Shown in pieces: positions 45,641 to 54,237 of a DNA stretch of 64,000 nucleotides. The stretch's first letter is position 1, and each line of letters begins with the position of its first letter. Position numbers and translations under genes: made by a program. The notes beneath the pieces were generated by a model. That model was given only the letters and a program-made list of their open reading frames with translations. It had not been told where the DNA came from and ran no database searches. This stretch comes from Pseudomonas sp. LD120 (GTDB lineage: Bacteria; Pseudomonadota; Gammaproteobacteria; Pseudomonadales; Pseudomonadaceae): NCBI RefSeq assembly GCF_009861525.1, contig NZ_WVHL01000006.1, positions 124,001-188,000 on the forward strand, given 5' to 3'.

Positions 45641-46017
45641 AACAGGGTCCGGCCCCTACAGAGGCAACATGTCTGCGAAGGCGCGGCGTAATCTATCAAG
45701 ACGCCAGAGCTGAAACTCAGGCCGATAGAACGCTGCAACACTCCGCCCATTGATAGGGAGAGTTTCAAGTTCGGCCAACTGTAACTTTCAGCACTTATCA
45801 GCAGGGTGGCGCAAAGATTACAAATCCGTTAGCCAAGGCTCTGGCACAAGGATCTGTATTAGCATTCGAGTATTCGCAGACCACCGCAAAGCACACTTTT
45901 AATCTGCTTAATCAACACTTCCATAAACACCAGAAGAGCCACTTATCGAGTATTAACGCGCTCTTTTCGCGGTGTGCTGCCAACGGCCTTTTTTACCCTT
46001 CCGAGAGTTTTCCCTGC
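45641..46017. promoter_or_regulatory. Divergent czcC-czcR control region
   Basis: 377 bases, clearly more AT-rich than its surroundings, placed between the efflux operon and its probable regulator, so both promoters should be here. A GAAACTC / GAGTTTC inverted pair (about 45711 and 45760) and TGTAACTTTC are seen, but no CzcR/CopR-type box could be fixed by eye. No gene. Confidence 0.5.
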
Positions 46018-46692
46018 ATGCGTATCCTGGTCATCGAAGATGAACTCAAAACCGCCGACTACCTGCAACAGGGCCTGAGTGAAAGTGGTTATGTAGTGGA
46101 TTGCGCCAACACTGGCGCGGACGGTCTGCACCTGACCCGCCAGCACGCCTACGACCTGGTGATCCTCGACATCAACCTGCCGCAGATCGACGGCTGGGAG
46201 GTGCTGCGGCAGATCCGCCAGGACAGCAACACACGGGTCATGCTGCTCTCCGCCCTGGGCCGGCTGACGGACAAGATCCGCGGCCTGGACCTGGGCGCCG
46301 ACGATTACCTGGTCAAGCCGTTCCAGTTTCCCGAACTGCTGGCCCGGGTCCGTACCTTGATGCGCCGCAGTGAGCAGACACCGCTGGCGGATGTGCTGCG
46401 GGTTGCCGACCTGGAACTGGATCAGAGCCGGCACCGGGCCTTTCGTGGCACGCAGCGCATCGACCTGACCACCAAGGAGTTCGCCCTGCTGCACCTGCTG
46501 ATGCGCCAGAGCGGCGTGGTGCTGTCACGGACCCAGATCATCTCCTTTGTCTGGGACATGAATTTCGACTGCGACACCAATGTGGTTGAAGTCTCGATCC
46601 GGCGCTTGCGAGCGAAGATCGACGACCCCTTCGAGCGCAAGCTGATCCACACCTTGCGCGGCGTGGGTTATGTTCTGGAAGCGCGCGACTGA
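46018..46692 (+). CDS. czcR: OmpR-type response regulator, CzcR/CopR-like
   Basis: 224 residues. Receiver domain with acidic pocket (EDE at 7-9), phospho-acceptor Asp51 (LDINLP) and Lys in DYLVKPF near 102, then a winged-helix DNA-binding domain (about 130-224; RIDLTTKEFALLHLLMRQSGVVLSRTQI). It should activate czcCBA in response to metal. The usual adjacent CzcS-type kinase is missing: the next gene, 81 bases on, is a DUF1311 protein. Its partner must be encoded elsewhere. Confidence 0.9.
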   Translation: MRILVIEDELKTADYLQQGLSESGYVVDCANTGADGLHLTRQHAYDLVILDINLPQIDGWEVLRQIRQDSNTRVMLLSALGRLTDKIRGLDLGADDYLVKPFQFPELLARVRTLMRRSEQTPLADVLRVADLELDQSRHRAFRGTQRIDLTTKEFALLHLLMRQSGVVLSRTQIISFVWDMNFDCDTNVVEVSIRRLRAKIDDPFERKLIHTLRGVGYVLEARD

Positions 46693-46773
46693 GCGCCCCC
46701 TGCAGCCCCACCCCTTGGGCATCGGCGACAGCACTGTAGAATGCCCGCTCCATTCTCAGCGCGAGGGATCGTC

Positions 46774-47190
46774 ATGCACCATCAGCCCTGCAGATCCAGC
46801 CTGGTCTGCGCCCTGCTCATCGGGCTCGGCGGCTGGACTTGTGCCCAGGCGGCGCCACTGGACTGCGTGAATATCAGCGTCAGCGAACAGGTCGAGCGCT
46901 GCGCCCGGCAAGACAAGGAACTTGCCGACAACGCCTTGAACCAGAGTTATCAGGCCTTACTGGGGCGGGTTCACACCCAGTACCCCAGCCACATGCTGCA
47001 AGAGCAGGAATACCTGAGCAAACTGCGCAATGCCCAGCGGGCCTGGATCAAATACCGTGACCACACCTGTGTGCTGGAAGCCTTTGAAGTAGAGCCCGGC
47101 AAGCCGGCTCACGCCACCCTGATCAACCTCTGCGTGACCCGTCTGAGCAAAGAGCGCACTCGCTATCTGGAGCAACTGCTGCCTGAATGA
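46774..47190 (+). CDS. LprI/DUF1311-family periplasmic protein
   Basis: 138 residues with a signal peptide (LVCALLIGLGGWTCAQA). The mature part begins APLDCVNISVSEQVERCARQDKELADNALNQSYQALLGR and contains AQRAWIKYRDHTCVLEA, the DUF1311 hallmark also called lysozyme-inhibitor LprI domain, with paired Cys. Periplasmic. The role is not established in Pseudomonas. It follows czcR after 81 bases, possibly on the same transcript. Confidence 0.82.
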   Translation: MHHQPCRSSLVCALLIGLGGWTCAQAAPLDCVNISVSEQVERCARQDKELADNALNQSYQALLGRVHTQYPSHMLQEQEYLSKLRNAQRAWIKYRDHTCVLEAFEVEPGKPAHATLINLCVTRLSKERTRYLEQLLPE

Positions 47191-47264
47191 TCGGTCGCGG
47201 CCGGCGTCAGTGGCCCGCACGCCAGCGGCGCAGAACTACGCCGACTGCAGGCCGTTGACCCGGA

Positions 47265-48584
47265 TCAATGGCACCAGTCGCCTGCTGCCGTGGCCGGGCT
47301 GGCGGCGCCCACGCGCGCGCCAAAGTAGCCGGCACTGGCGATGCCCACCGCCCCCATCACCGCGCAATAGATCACACAGACCCACGGACTCCAGGGCATC
47401 AGCGCGATCAGCAGCAACGGCGTGGTGCTGGCCCACAGGGCATAGGCAATGTTGTAGGTGAAGGAAATACCCGACACGCGAATCCGCGGCGGAAACAGAC
47501 TGACCATCACCGACGGTACCGCGCCCACCACTCCGCAACCCAGACCTGCGATGGCGTAGGCCAGGCCGATCCACTCGCCGCCGCTGATCAGGCAGCCATA
47601 AAGCACGCCAATGCCCAGCGGCAACAGCAGGCTGTAGAGCATCACCGTGCGCCAGGCGCCGAGGCGATCGACGATCAGCCCGGCCAGCACACAGCCGATG
47701 TTGAGGAAGACAATGCCCAGGCTGCTCAGGGCAAAGGTGTGGCTGGCGCTCATGCCAAAACTCTTTTGCATCATGGTCGGGGTGATAACCACAAACACCA
47801 CCACCGCCGAGGTCAGCACACAGGTGAGGATCAGCGCCGGCAAGATCGCCAGCCGGTGCTCGCGCAACACCGTGCGCAGCGGCAACTCGCCGGCGGCGGC
47901 GCGTTGCTCCTGCAGGGCCATGAATACCGGGGTTTCACTCAACCAGCGGCGCAGCCAGACACCGATCACGCCAAACACCCCGCCCAGCAGGAAGGGGTAG
48001 CGCCAGGCGTGGTCGAGGATTTCCTCGGGGCTGAAGACCCGCGCCAGCAGGGTCGCGGTCAGCGCGCCCAGCAGGTAGCCGAAGGTCAACCCGGCCTGGA
48101 GAAAACCCAGGGCATAGCCGCGATGGGCCCGCGGCGCGTGTTCGGCGACAAACACCCAGGCACTGGGCACTTCCCCGCCCACCGCGGCGCCTTGCAGCAC
48201 CCGCAAGGCCAGCAGGAGCAAGGGGGCCAAGTAACCGATCTGGGCGTAGGTGGGCATGATGCCGATCAGCAGGCAGGGCAGCGCCATCATCAGGATGCTC
48301 AGGCTGAAGACCTTCTTGCGCCCCAGACGGTCGGCGAAGTGCGCCATGAGAATCCCGCCCAGAGGCCGGGCCAGGTAGCCGGTGACAAAGATCCCGAAGC
48401 TTTGCAGCAGGCGCAGCCATTCAGGCATCTCCGGGGGGAAGAACAACTGGCTCAGGGTCAGGGCGAAAAATACGAAGATGATGAAATCATAGATTTCCAG
48501 GGCTCCGCCCAAGGCGGCCAGGCCCAGGGTCTTGTAGTCGGAGCGGGAAAAGCGCGCCGGTGACGACTCAGAGGAAGGGGTCAT
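47265..48584 (-). CDS. MFS transporter, metabolite:H+ symporter (MHS) type
   Basis: 439 residues, 12 helices, from ATG 48584 (MTPSSESSPARFSRSDYK). Loop GILMAHFADRLGRKKVF and ALEIYDFIIFVFFALTLS are typical of ProP/ShiA-like proton symporters taking up betaine, proline, shikimate or dicarboxylates. The substrate is unresolved. Monocistronic. Confidence 0.88.
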   Translation of the reverse strand: MTPSSESSPARFSRSDYKTLGLAALGGALEIYDFIIFVFFALTLSQLFFPPEMPEWLRLLQSFGIFVTGYLARPLGGILMAHFADRLGRKKVFSLSILMMALPCLLIGIMPTYAQIGYLAPLLLLALRVLQGAAVGGEVPSAWVFVAEHAPRAHRGYALGFLQAGLTFGYLLGALTATLLARVFSPEEILDHAWRYPFLLGGVFGVIGVWLRRWLSETPVFMALQEQRAAAGELPLRTVLREHRLAILPALILTCVLTSAVVVFVVITPTMMQKSFGMSASHTFALSSLGIVFLNIGCVLAGLIVDRLGAWRTVMLYSLLLPLGIGVLYGCLISGGEWIGLAYAIAGLGCGVVGAVPSVMVSLFPPRIRVSGISFTYNIAYALWASTTPLLLIALMPWSPWVCVIYCAVMGAVGIASAGYFGARVGAASPATAAGDWCH

Positions 48585-48654
48585 AAAAGCAACTCGGAGG
48601 GTGGCAATCAGCAAGGTTGCACATGGTCCATGCAATCGTCCCGAGGAACAACCA

Positions 48655-48912
48655 TCAGTCGTTGGCGATCCGCTCTATAGACGAGCCCTTGGCCATGGCG
48701 ATCGCCGCCTGGATCGCGGCGCGGGCCTGAGGGCTGTTTTTCCAGCAACTGGAGCCCACCAGGGCCGAGGCCTGGGTGACGATGTCCAGGGCATCGGCGG
48801 CGGCCAACTGGCTCAGGGAATGGATCCCCAATTGTTCCAGGCGGCCCACCACCGTGGGCCCGACACCCTTGACCTTGAGCAGTGCGGCGCGTTCTTCAGC
48901 AGAAAATGACAT
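48655..48912 (-). CDS. Small helix-hairpin-helix protein
   Basis: 85 residues from ATG 48912 (AAGGA nine bases upstream). ALLKVKGVGPTVVGRLEQLGIHSLSQLAAADALDIV is a helix-hairpin-helix motif like those at the ends of polymerases and helicases, which bind DNA without sequence preference. Nothing else is attached to it. It is divergent from atoE. Function unknown. Confidence 0.78.
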   Translation of the reverse strand: MSFSAEERAALLKVKGVGPTVVGRLEQLGIHSLSQLAAADALDIVTQASALVGSSCWKNSPQARAAIQAAIAMAKGSSIERIAND

Positions 48913-49025
48913 CGGCGTTGAGTCCTTTGCAGTCCGTGGCAATTGTCGCATTCTGGCACAGTTTTCGGCCGCCTCCGTCTGGAACGGCCACCTCCTGATA
49001 ACCATAAAAAACACGAGGTACTATC

Positions 49026-50444
49026 GTGGCCGCTGATATTCAAGAGAGCCGCTCCGCCCGCTTCGCCCTGCGCTGTTCGAACTGGGCTGAACGCTGGTTT
49101 CCCGATTCCTGGGTGTTTGCCGCGCTGGCAGTGATTGTTGTGACCCTGGCCACCCTGGCCATGGGTGCCAAACCCACCGATGCCGCCAAGGCCTTCGGTG
49201 ACGGTTTCTGGAGCCTGATCCCTTTCACCCTGCAAATGGCCTTCGTGGTCATTGGCGGCTATGTAGTGGCCAGTTCGCCGCCAGCGGTGAAATTGATCGA
49301 CAAGCTGGCGCGTATCCCCAAGAACGGCCGCTCGGCGGTGGCCTGGGTGGCGCTGATTTCTATGCTCGCCTCCTTGCTCAACTGGGGACTGTCCCTGGTG
49401 TTCGGCGGTCTGCTGGTACGGGCCCTGGCCCGACGCAGCGAACTGCGCATGGACTACCGCGCCGCCGGGGCGGCCGCCTACCTGGGCCTGGGCGCGGTGT
49501 GGGCGCTGGGGTTGTCGTCCTCGGCCGCGCAGTTGCAAGCCAACCCCGGCAGCCTGCCGCCGTCGATCCTGGCCATCACCGGGGTGATTCCCTTCACCCA
49601 GACCATTTTTCTCTGGCAGTCGGGGGTGTTGCTGCTAGCCCTGATCGTCGTCTCGCTGATCGTCGCCTACGCCACCGCCCCGGGGCCCAACAGCGCCCGG
49701 GATGCCCAGGCCTGCGGGGTCGACCCGAGCTTCAGCCTGCCCGAGCCAGCACCGCGGACCCGCCCCGGCGAGTGGCTGGAGTACAGCCCGTTGCTGACCA
49801 TTCTCCTGGCGCTGCTGGCCGCCGGCTGGCTGTATCACGAGTTCGCCACCAAGCCGGCGATCACCGCGATCTCCGGGCTCAACACCTACAACTTCCTGTT
49901 CCTGATGGCCGGCGCCCTACTGCACTGGCGCCCACGCAGCTTCCTCGACGCCGTGGCCCGGGCGGTGCCCACCACCACCGGGGTGCTGATCCAGTTTCCG
50001 CTGTACGGTTCCATCGCCGCGCTGATGACGCAGGTCAAGGGCGTGGACGGCCAGACCCTGGCTCACCACATCTCGACCTTCTTCGTACAGATCGCCTCCC
50101 ACGACACCTACGCCCTGTTGATGGGTCTGTACTCGGCGGTGCTGGGCTTCTTCATTCCCTCGGGCGGCGGCAAGTGGATCATCGAGGCGCCCTATGTGAT
50201 GCAGGTGGCCAATGACCTGCAGTACCACCTGGGCTGGGCCGTGCAGATCTACAACGCCGCCGAAGCCTTGCCGAACCTGATCAACCCCTTCTATATGCTG
50301 CCGCTACTGGGCGTACTGGGTCTGAAGGCCCGGGACCTGATCGGTTTCTCCTTCGTCCAGTTACTGGTGCACGCGCCGTTGGTTCTGGTCCTGCTCTGGG
50401 CGCTGGGCACCACATTGGCGTACCTGCCACCGCTACTCCCCTGA
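49026..50444 (+). CDS. atoE: Short-chain fatty acid transporter, AtoE family
   Basis: 472 residues from GTG 49026 (GAGGT ten bases upstream). About 12-13 hydrophobic helices with the family's N-terminal NWAERWFPDSWVFAALAVIVVTLATL and GFFIPSGGGKWIIEAPYVMQVA near residue 375, matching the AtoE short-chain fatty acid uptake family (TIGR00366-type). Inner membrane. The acetoacetate-degradation genes often found with it are not seen here. Confidence 0.9.
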   Translation: MAADIQESRSARFALRCSNWAERWFPDSWVFAALAVIVVTLATLAMGAKPTDAAKAFGDGFWSLIPFTLQMAFVVIGGYVVASSPPAVKLIDKLARIPKNGRSAVAWVALISMLASLLNWGLSLVFGGLLVRALARRSELRMDYRAAGAAAYLGLGAVWALGLSSSAAQLQANPGSLPPSILAITGVIPFTQTIFLWQSGVLLLALIVVSLIVAYATAPGPNSARDAQACGVDPSFSLPEPAPRTRPGEWLEYSPLLTILLALLAAGWLYHEFATKPAITAISGLNTYNFLFLMAGALLHWRPRSFLDAVARAVPTTTGVLIQFPLYGSIAALMTQVKGVDGQTLAHHISTFFVQIASHDTYALLMGLYSAVLGFFIPSGGGKWIIEAPYVMQVANDLQYHLGWAVQIYNAAEALPNLINPFYMLPLLGVLGLKARDLIGFSFVQLLVHAPLVLVLLWALGTTLAYLPPLLP

Positions 50445-50635
50445 CGGGACCACAGGCTTGCGGCATCTGGCGGCGAGCCTGTGGATAAGCCAATTCGCTA
50501 AAGATTTCAGACTGATCAGTACGCTTCGCAGTGGACTCCTGAAGCATTCCTGTAGTCTTTGCGTCATATTCGGTTGCTACCGTGCGAACGAAATATTTTG
50601 TAACAGACTCTCAAATGGACGAGCAAGGACCCGAC

Positions 50636-52336
50636 ATGAGCGACGACACCGATCAGCGCAACACTTCCGAATCCGCCACCGATGAGCCCACCGATACCAG
50701 CCGCCGCCGCTTTCTAGGCGGCGTTGCCGTTCTGGGGGTCGGTGCCACGCTGAGTGCCTGCAGCAACACCGGCGAGCCAGGAGGCAAACCCGTTGAACGG
50801 CCGCTGTCGGCCACCGAGCTGGATAAGGCGCTACACGAGCAGGTGAAAAACGTAGTGGTGATCTACGCCGAAAACCGCAGTTTCAATAACCTTTTCGCCA
50901 ACTTCCCCGGGGTCGAAAAACCCCTTTCGGCCCTCAAGCCCGAAGCGTTCCAGCAACGGGATCGCGATGGCAGCCTGCTGTCGAAACTGCCGCCGATCTG
51001 GGGCGGCATTCTGCAGGTCGGTCCGCAAACCCTGGACGGCGTCACCTACCCGGTGGAAACCCAATTCCAGGAGAACCTGCCCAACGCACCGTTCGCCCTC
51101 AAGGGCCCCAGCGGCGAAGACCTGCCCCTGGGCCTGGTGACCCGAGACCTGTGGCACCTGTTCTACCAGAACCAGATGCAAATCAACGGCGGCAAGAATG
51201 ATGGTTTCGTGGCCTGGGCCGACTCCGGCGCCCTGACCATGGGGCACTACGCGCAAACCCGTTACTCCCTGCGCCTGTGGGATGTGGCCCGAGAGTTCGT
51301 GCTCTGCGACAACTTCTTCCAGGGGGCTTTTGGTGGCTCGTTCCTCAACCACCAGTACCTGATCAGCGCCAAGGTGCCGTTCTACCCCGACGCCGCCAAC
51401 TCGGTGGCCAAACCGCAGATCGCCACCTTGCAGGGCGACGACCCCAAGGGCACCCGCCTCAAGCCCCTGGACAAATCCCCGGCCAGTGCCATGGACGGGG
51501 CGCCGCAGTTCGGCCCCAGCGCCTTGACCCCGGACGGCTACGCGGTCAACACCATGGCCCCGCCCTACTGGCCGACCTGGATCCGCGACCCGGAGCGCCC
51601 GGACTACGCCAAGCCCGACCTGCCCAGCGTGCTGGTGCCGCAAACCCATGAACACATCGGCGACAAGTTGTCGAAGAACAACGTCGACTGGGCCTGGTAC
51701 GGCGGCGCCTGGCAGGCGACCCTGGAGCAGTTCAAGGATTCCGGCGGGATTCCCAAGATCCCCAACTTCCAGTACCACCACCAGCCGTTCAACTACTTCC
51801 TGCGCCAGGGCCCGGAAAACCCGGCCGAGCGCGCCAGACGCCTGCGCGACGGCGGCCTGGGGGATGAGTCGAGCACCAACAAGTTCTTCGCCGACGCCGA
51901 GGCCGGCAAGCTGCCGGCGGTGACCTTCTACAAGCCCCAGGGCAACCTCAACCTGCACGCCGGCTATGCCGATGTGGCCGCCGGCGACCGGCACATCGAC
52001 CGCGCGTTGAAAGTGCTGCAGGAAAGCCCGCAATGGAAAGACATGGTGGTGATCGTCACCGTCGACGAGAACGGCGGTTGGTGGGACCACGTAGCGCCGC
52101 CCCAGGGCGATCGCTGGGGCCCGGGCACACGGATTCCGGCGCTGGTGGTGTCGCCGTTCGCCCGCAAGGGTACGGTGGATCACACGGTGTATGACACCGC
52201 CTCGATCCTGCGGCTGATCACCCGGGTGTTCCAGCTGGAAACCCTGGACGGCATCAAGGAGCGTGACGAGGCCATGCTTGCCCGGGGCCAGAAGCCCATG
52301 GGCGACCTGACTAACGCTCTGCACTTCAGCGTCTGA
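50636..52336 (+). CDS. Tat-exported phosphoesterase lipoprotein (AcpA/PlcC type)
   Basis: 566 residues from ATG 50636 (AAGGA six bases upstream). A twin-arginine signal SRRRFLGG at about 22-29, then hydrophobic stretch and lipobox LSAC, so a Tat-exported lipoprotein. The body is a PF04185-type phosphoesterase: VVVIYAENRSFNNLFANFPG with the metal-binding Glu-Asn, and VTVDENGGWWDHVAPP near 480. Related enzymes are acid phosphatases (Francisella AcpA) or phospholipases C. The substrate is unknown. Confidence 0.88.
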   Translation: MSDDTDQRNTSESATDEPTDTSRRRFLGGVAVLGVGATLSACSNTGEPGGKPVERPLSATELDKALHEQVKNVVVIYAENRSFNNLFANFPGVEKPLSALKPEAFQQRDRDGSLLSKLPPIWGGILQVGPQTLDGVTYPVETQFQENLPNAPFALKGPSGEDLPLGLVTRDLWHLFYQNQMQINGGKNDGFVAWADSGALTMGHYAQTRYSLRLWDVAREFVLCDNFFQGAFGGSFLNHQYLISAKVPFYPDAANSVAKPQIATLQGDDPKGTRLKPLDKSPASAMDGAPQFGPSALTPDGYAVNTMAPPYWPTWIRDPERPDYAKPDLPSVLVPQTHEHIGDKLSKNNVDWAWYGGAWQATLEQFKDSGGIPKIPNFQYHHQPFNYFLRQGPENPAERARRLRDGGLGDESSTNKFFADAEAGKLPAVTFYKPQGNLNLHAGYADVAAGDRHIDRALKVLQESPQWKDMVVIVTVDENGGWWDHVAPPQGDRWGPGTRIPALVVSPFARKGTVDHTVYDTASILRLITRVFQLETLDGIKERDEAMLARGQKPMGDLTNALHFSV

Positions 52337-52528
52337 CCCCGGCGGGGCCCGCAACGGGTCCGCCAGCCACCGCAGAACCGAAGCTCAAGACCGGCTTGGG
52401 CTCTGCGGCACCGGCGCCAATAATGGCTATGTGACATCATGCGCTTTACCCATCCACCCGGCGGGTAATATTCTGCGCGCCACTTATTTGTTTCGTCAGT
52501 TTTCCGATTGAAAAGGGAGTTCGTCGTC

Positions 52529-54226
52529 ATGATCGTAGGCATCGACCTGGGGACCACCAACAGCCTGGTCGCGGTCTGGCGCGACAGCGCCAGCGAGTTG
52601 GTGCCCAACGCCCTGGGCCAGTTCCTCACCCCCAGCGTGGTGGGCCTCGATGACGAAGGCCGGGTGCTGGTGGGCCAGGCGGCCAAGGAGCGCTTGCACA
52701 CCCACCCACAACTGACCACCGCGCTGTTCAAGCGCTACATGGGCAGTGCCACCGAGGTGCGCCTGGGCAGCCGCTCGCTCCGTCCGGAAGAACTCTCGGC
52801 CCTGGTGCTCAAGAGCCTCAAGGAAGATGTCGAGCGCACCTACGGCCAAGCCGTGGAAGAAGCGGTGATCAGCGTGCCGGCCTATTTCAGCGACGCCCAG
52901 CGCAAGGCCACGCGGATCGCCGGCGAGTTGGCCGGGCTGAAGGTGGAAAAGCTGATCAACGAACCCACCGCCGCGGCCCTGGCCTATGGCCTGCACCAGC
53001 GCGACAAGGAAACCTCGTTCCTGGTCTTCGACCTCGGTGGCGGCACCTTCGACGTGTCGATCCTGGAGCTGTTCGACGGGGTCATGGAAGTCCGTGCCAG
53101 CGCCGGTGACAACTTCCTCGGCGGCGAGGATTTCGACAACCTGCTGCTGGAGCACTTCATCGAACAGCAAGGCCGGACGGCGGACTTTCCCGAGCGCCAT
53201 AGCGTGCTCCAGGCCCTGCGCCGCGAAGCCGAACGGGTACGCCGGGCCCTGGGCCAGGAACCCAGCGCCGAGTTCAGCCTGCGGGTCGATGGCCGGCAAT
53301 GGACCCAGACCATCACCCAGGCGCAGTTGGCCAACCTCTATACGCCCCTGCTGGAACGCCTGCGGGCCCCCATTGAGCGGGCCCTGCGCGATGCGCGAAT
53401 CCGTGTCAGCGACCTGGATGAAATCCTCCTGGTGGGCGGCGCCACCCGCATGCCTCTGGTGCGCAAGCTGGCGGCCGGATTGTTCGGGCGCTTTCCGTCC
53501 ATCAGCCTCGACCCCGACGAAGTGGTGGCCCAGGGCGCGGCGGTCCAGGCGGCCCTCAAGGCACGCTCCGCGGCCTTGGAGGAAGTGGTCCTGACCGATG
53601 TCTGCTCCTACACCCTGGGCATCGAAACCTCCCAGCAGTACGGCAACCAGATCGAGGGCGGACACTACCTGCCGATCATCGAGCGCAACAGCGTGGTGCC
53701 GGTGAGCAGGGTCAAGACCGTGCAGACCCTGCATGACAACCAGGAGCAGGTGCTGCTGAAGATTTTCCAGGGCGAGAGCCGCCTGGTGCGCGACAACGTT
53801 GCCCTCGGCCAGCTGGAAATGCAGGTGCCCAAGCGCCCGGCCGGCGAAGTCTCGCTGGACGTGCGTTTCACCTACGACATCAACGGCCTGCTAGAAGCCC
53901 AGGTGAGCATTCCCCTGACCGGTGAAAGCCGTTCCCTGGTGATCGAGAACAACCCCGGAGTGCTGACCCCGGAAGAAATCCAGCAGCGGCTCAAGGCCCT
54001 GGAGCAACTCAAGGTTCATCCCCGCGACCAGCAGGTCAACACCCTGCTCAGTGCCCGCCTGGAACGCCTGTATCAGGAAAGCCTGGGGGAGTTGCGCGAG
54101 CAGATCGGCTACTGGGCCGGGCAATTCCAGCAAGTGCTGGACACCCAGGACGAGCGCAAGATCCGAGAAGTGCGCCACCAACTCAGTGAACAGCTGCAGA
54201 GACTGGAAAACGGCCACTGGCACTGA
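52529..54226 (+). CDS. hscC: Hsp70-family chaperone HscC
   Basis: 565 residues. ATPase domain opens IVGIDLGTTNSLVAVW, with FDLGGGTFDVSIL and ILLVGGATRMPLVRK, then a substrate-binding domain (VPVSRVKTVQTLHDNQEQVLLKIFQGESRLV) and a short lid. The short linker and length (E. coli HscC about 556, DnaK 638) make HscC the best call. ATG 52529 has GGGAG upstream. The J-like partner gene starts 11 bases after it. Confidence 0.93.
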   Translation: MIVGIDLGTTNSLVAVWRDSASELVPNALGQFLTPSVVGLDDEGRVLVGQAAKERLHTHPQLTTALFKRYMGSATEVRLGSRSLRPEELSALVLKSLKEDVERTYGQAVEEAVISVPAYFSDAQRKATRIAGELAGLKVEKLINEPTAAALAYGLHQRDKETSFLVFDLGGGTFDVSILELFDGVMEVRASAGDNFLGGEDFDNLLLEHFIEQQGRTADFPERHSVLQALRREAERVRRALGQEPSAEFSLRVDGRQWTQTITQAQLANLYTPLLERLRAPIERALRDARIRVSDLDEILLVGGATRMPLVRKLAAGLFGRFPSISLDPDEVVAQGAAVQAALKARSAALEEVVLTDVCSYTLGIETSQQYGNQIEGGHYLPIIERNSVVPVSRVKTVQTLHDNQEQVLLKIFQGESRLVRDNVALGQLEMQVPKRPAGEVSLDVRFTYDINGLLEAQVSIPLTGESRSLVIENNPGVLTPEEIQQRLKALEQLKVHPRDQQVNTLLSARLERLYQESLGELREQIGYWAGQFQQVLDTQDERKIREVRHQLSEQLQRLENGHWH

Positions 54227-54237
54227 GGAGCGGCGAC

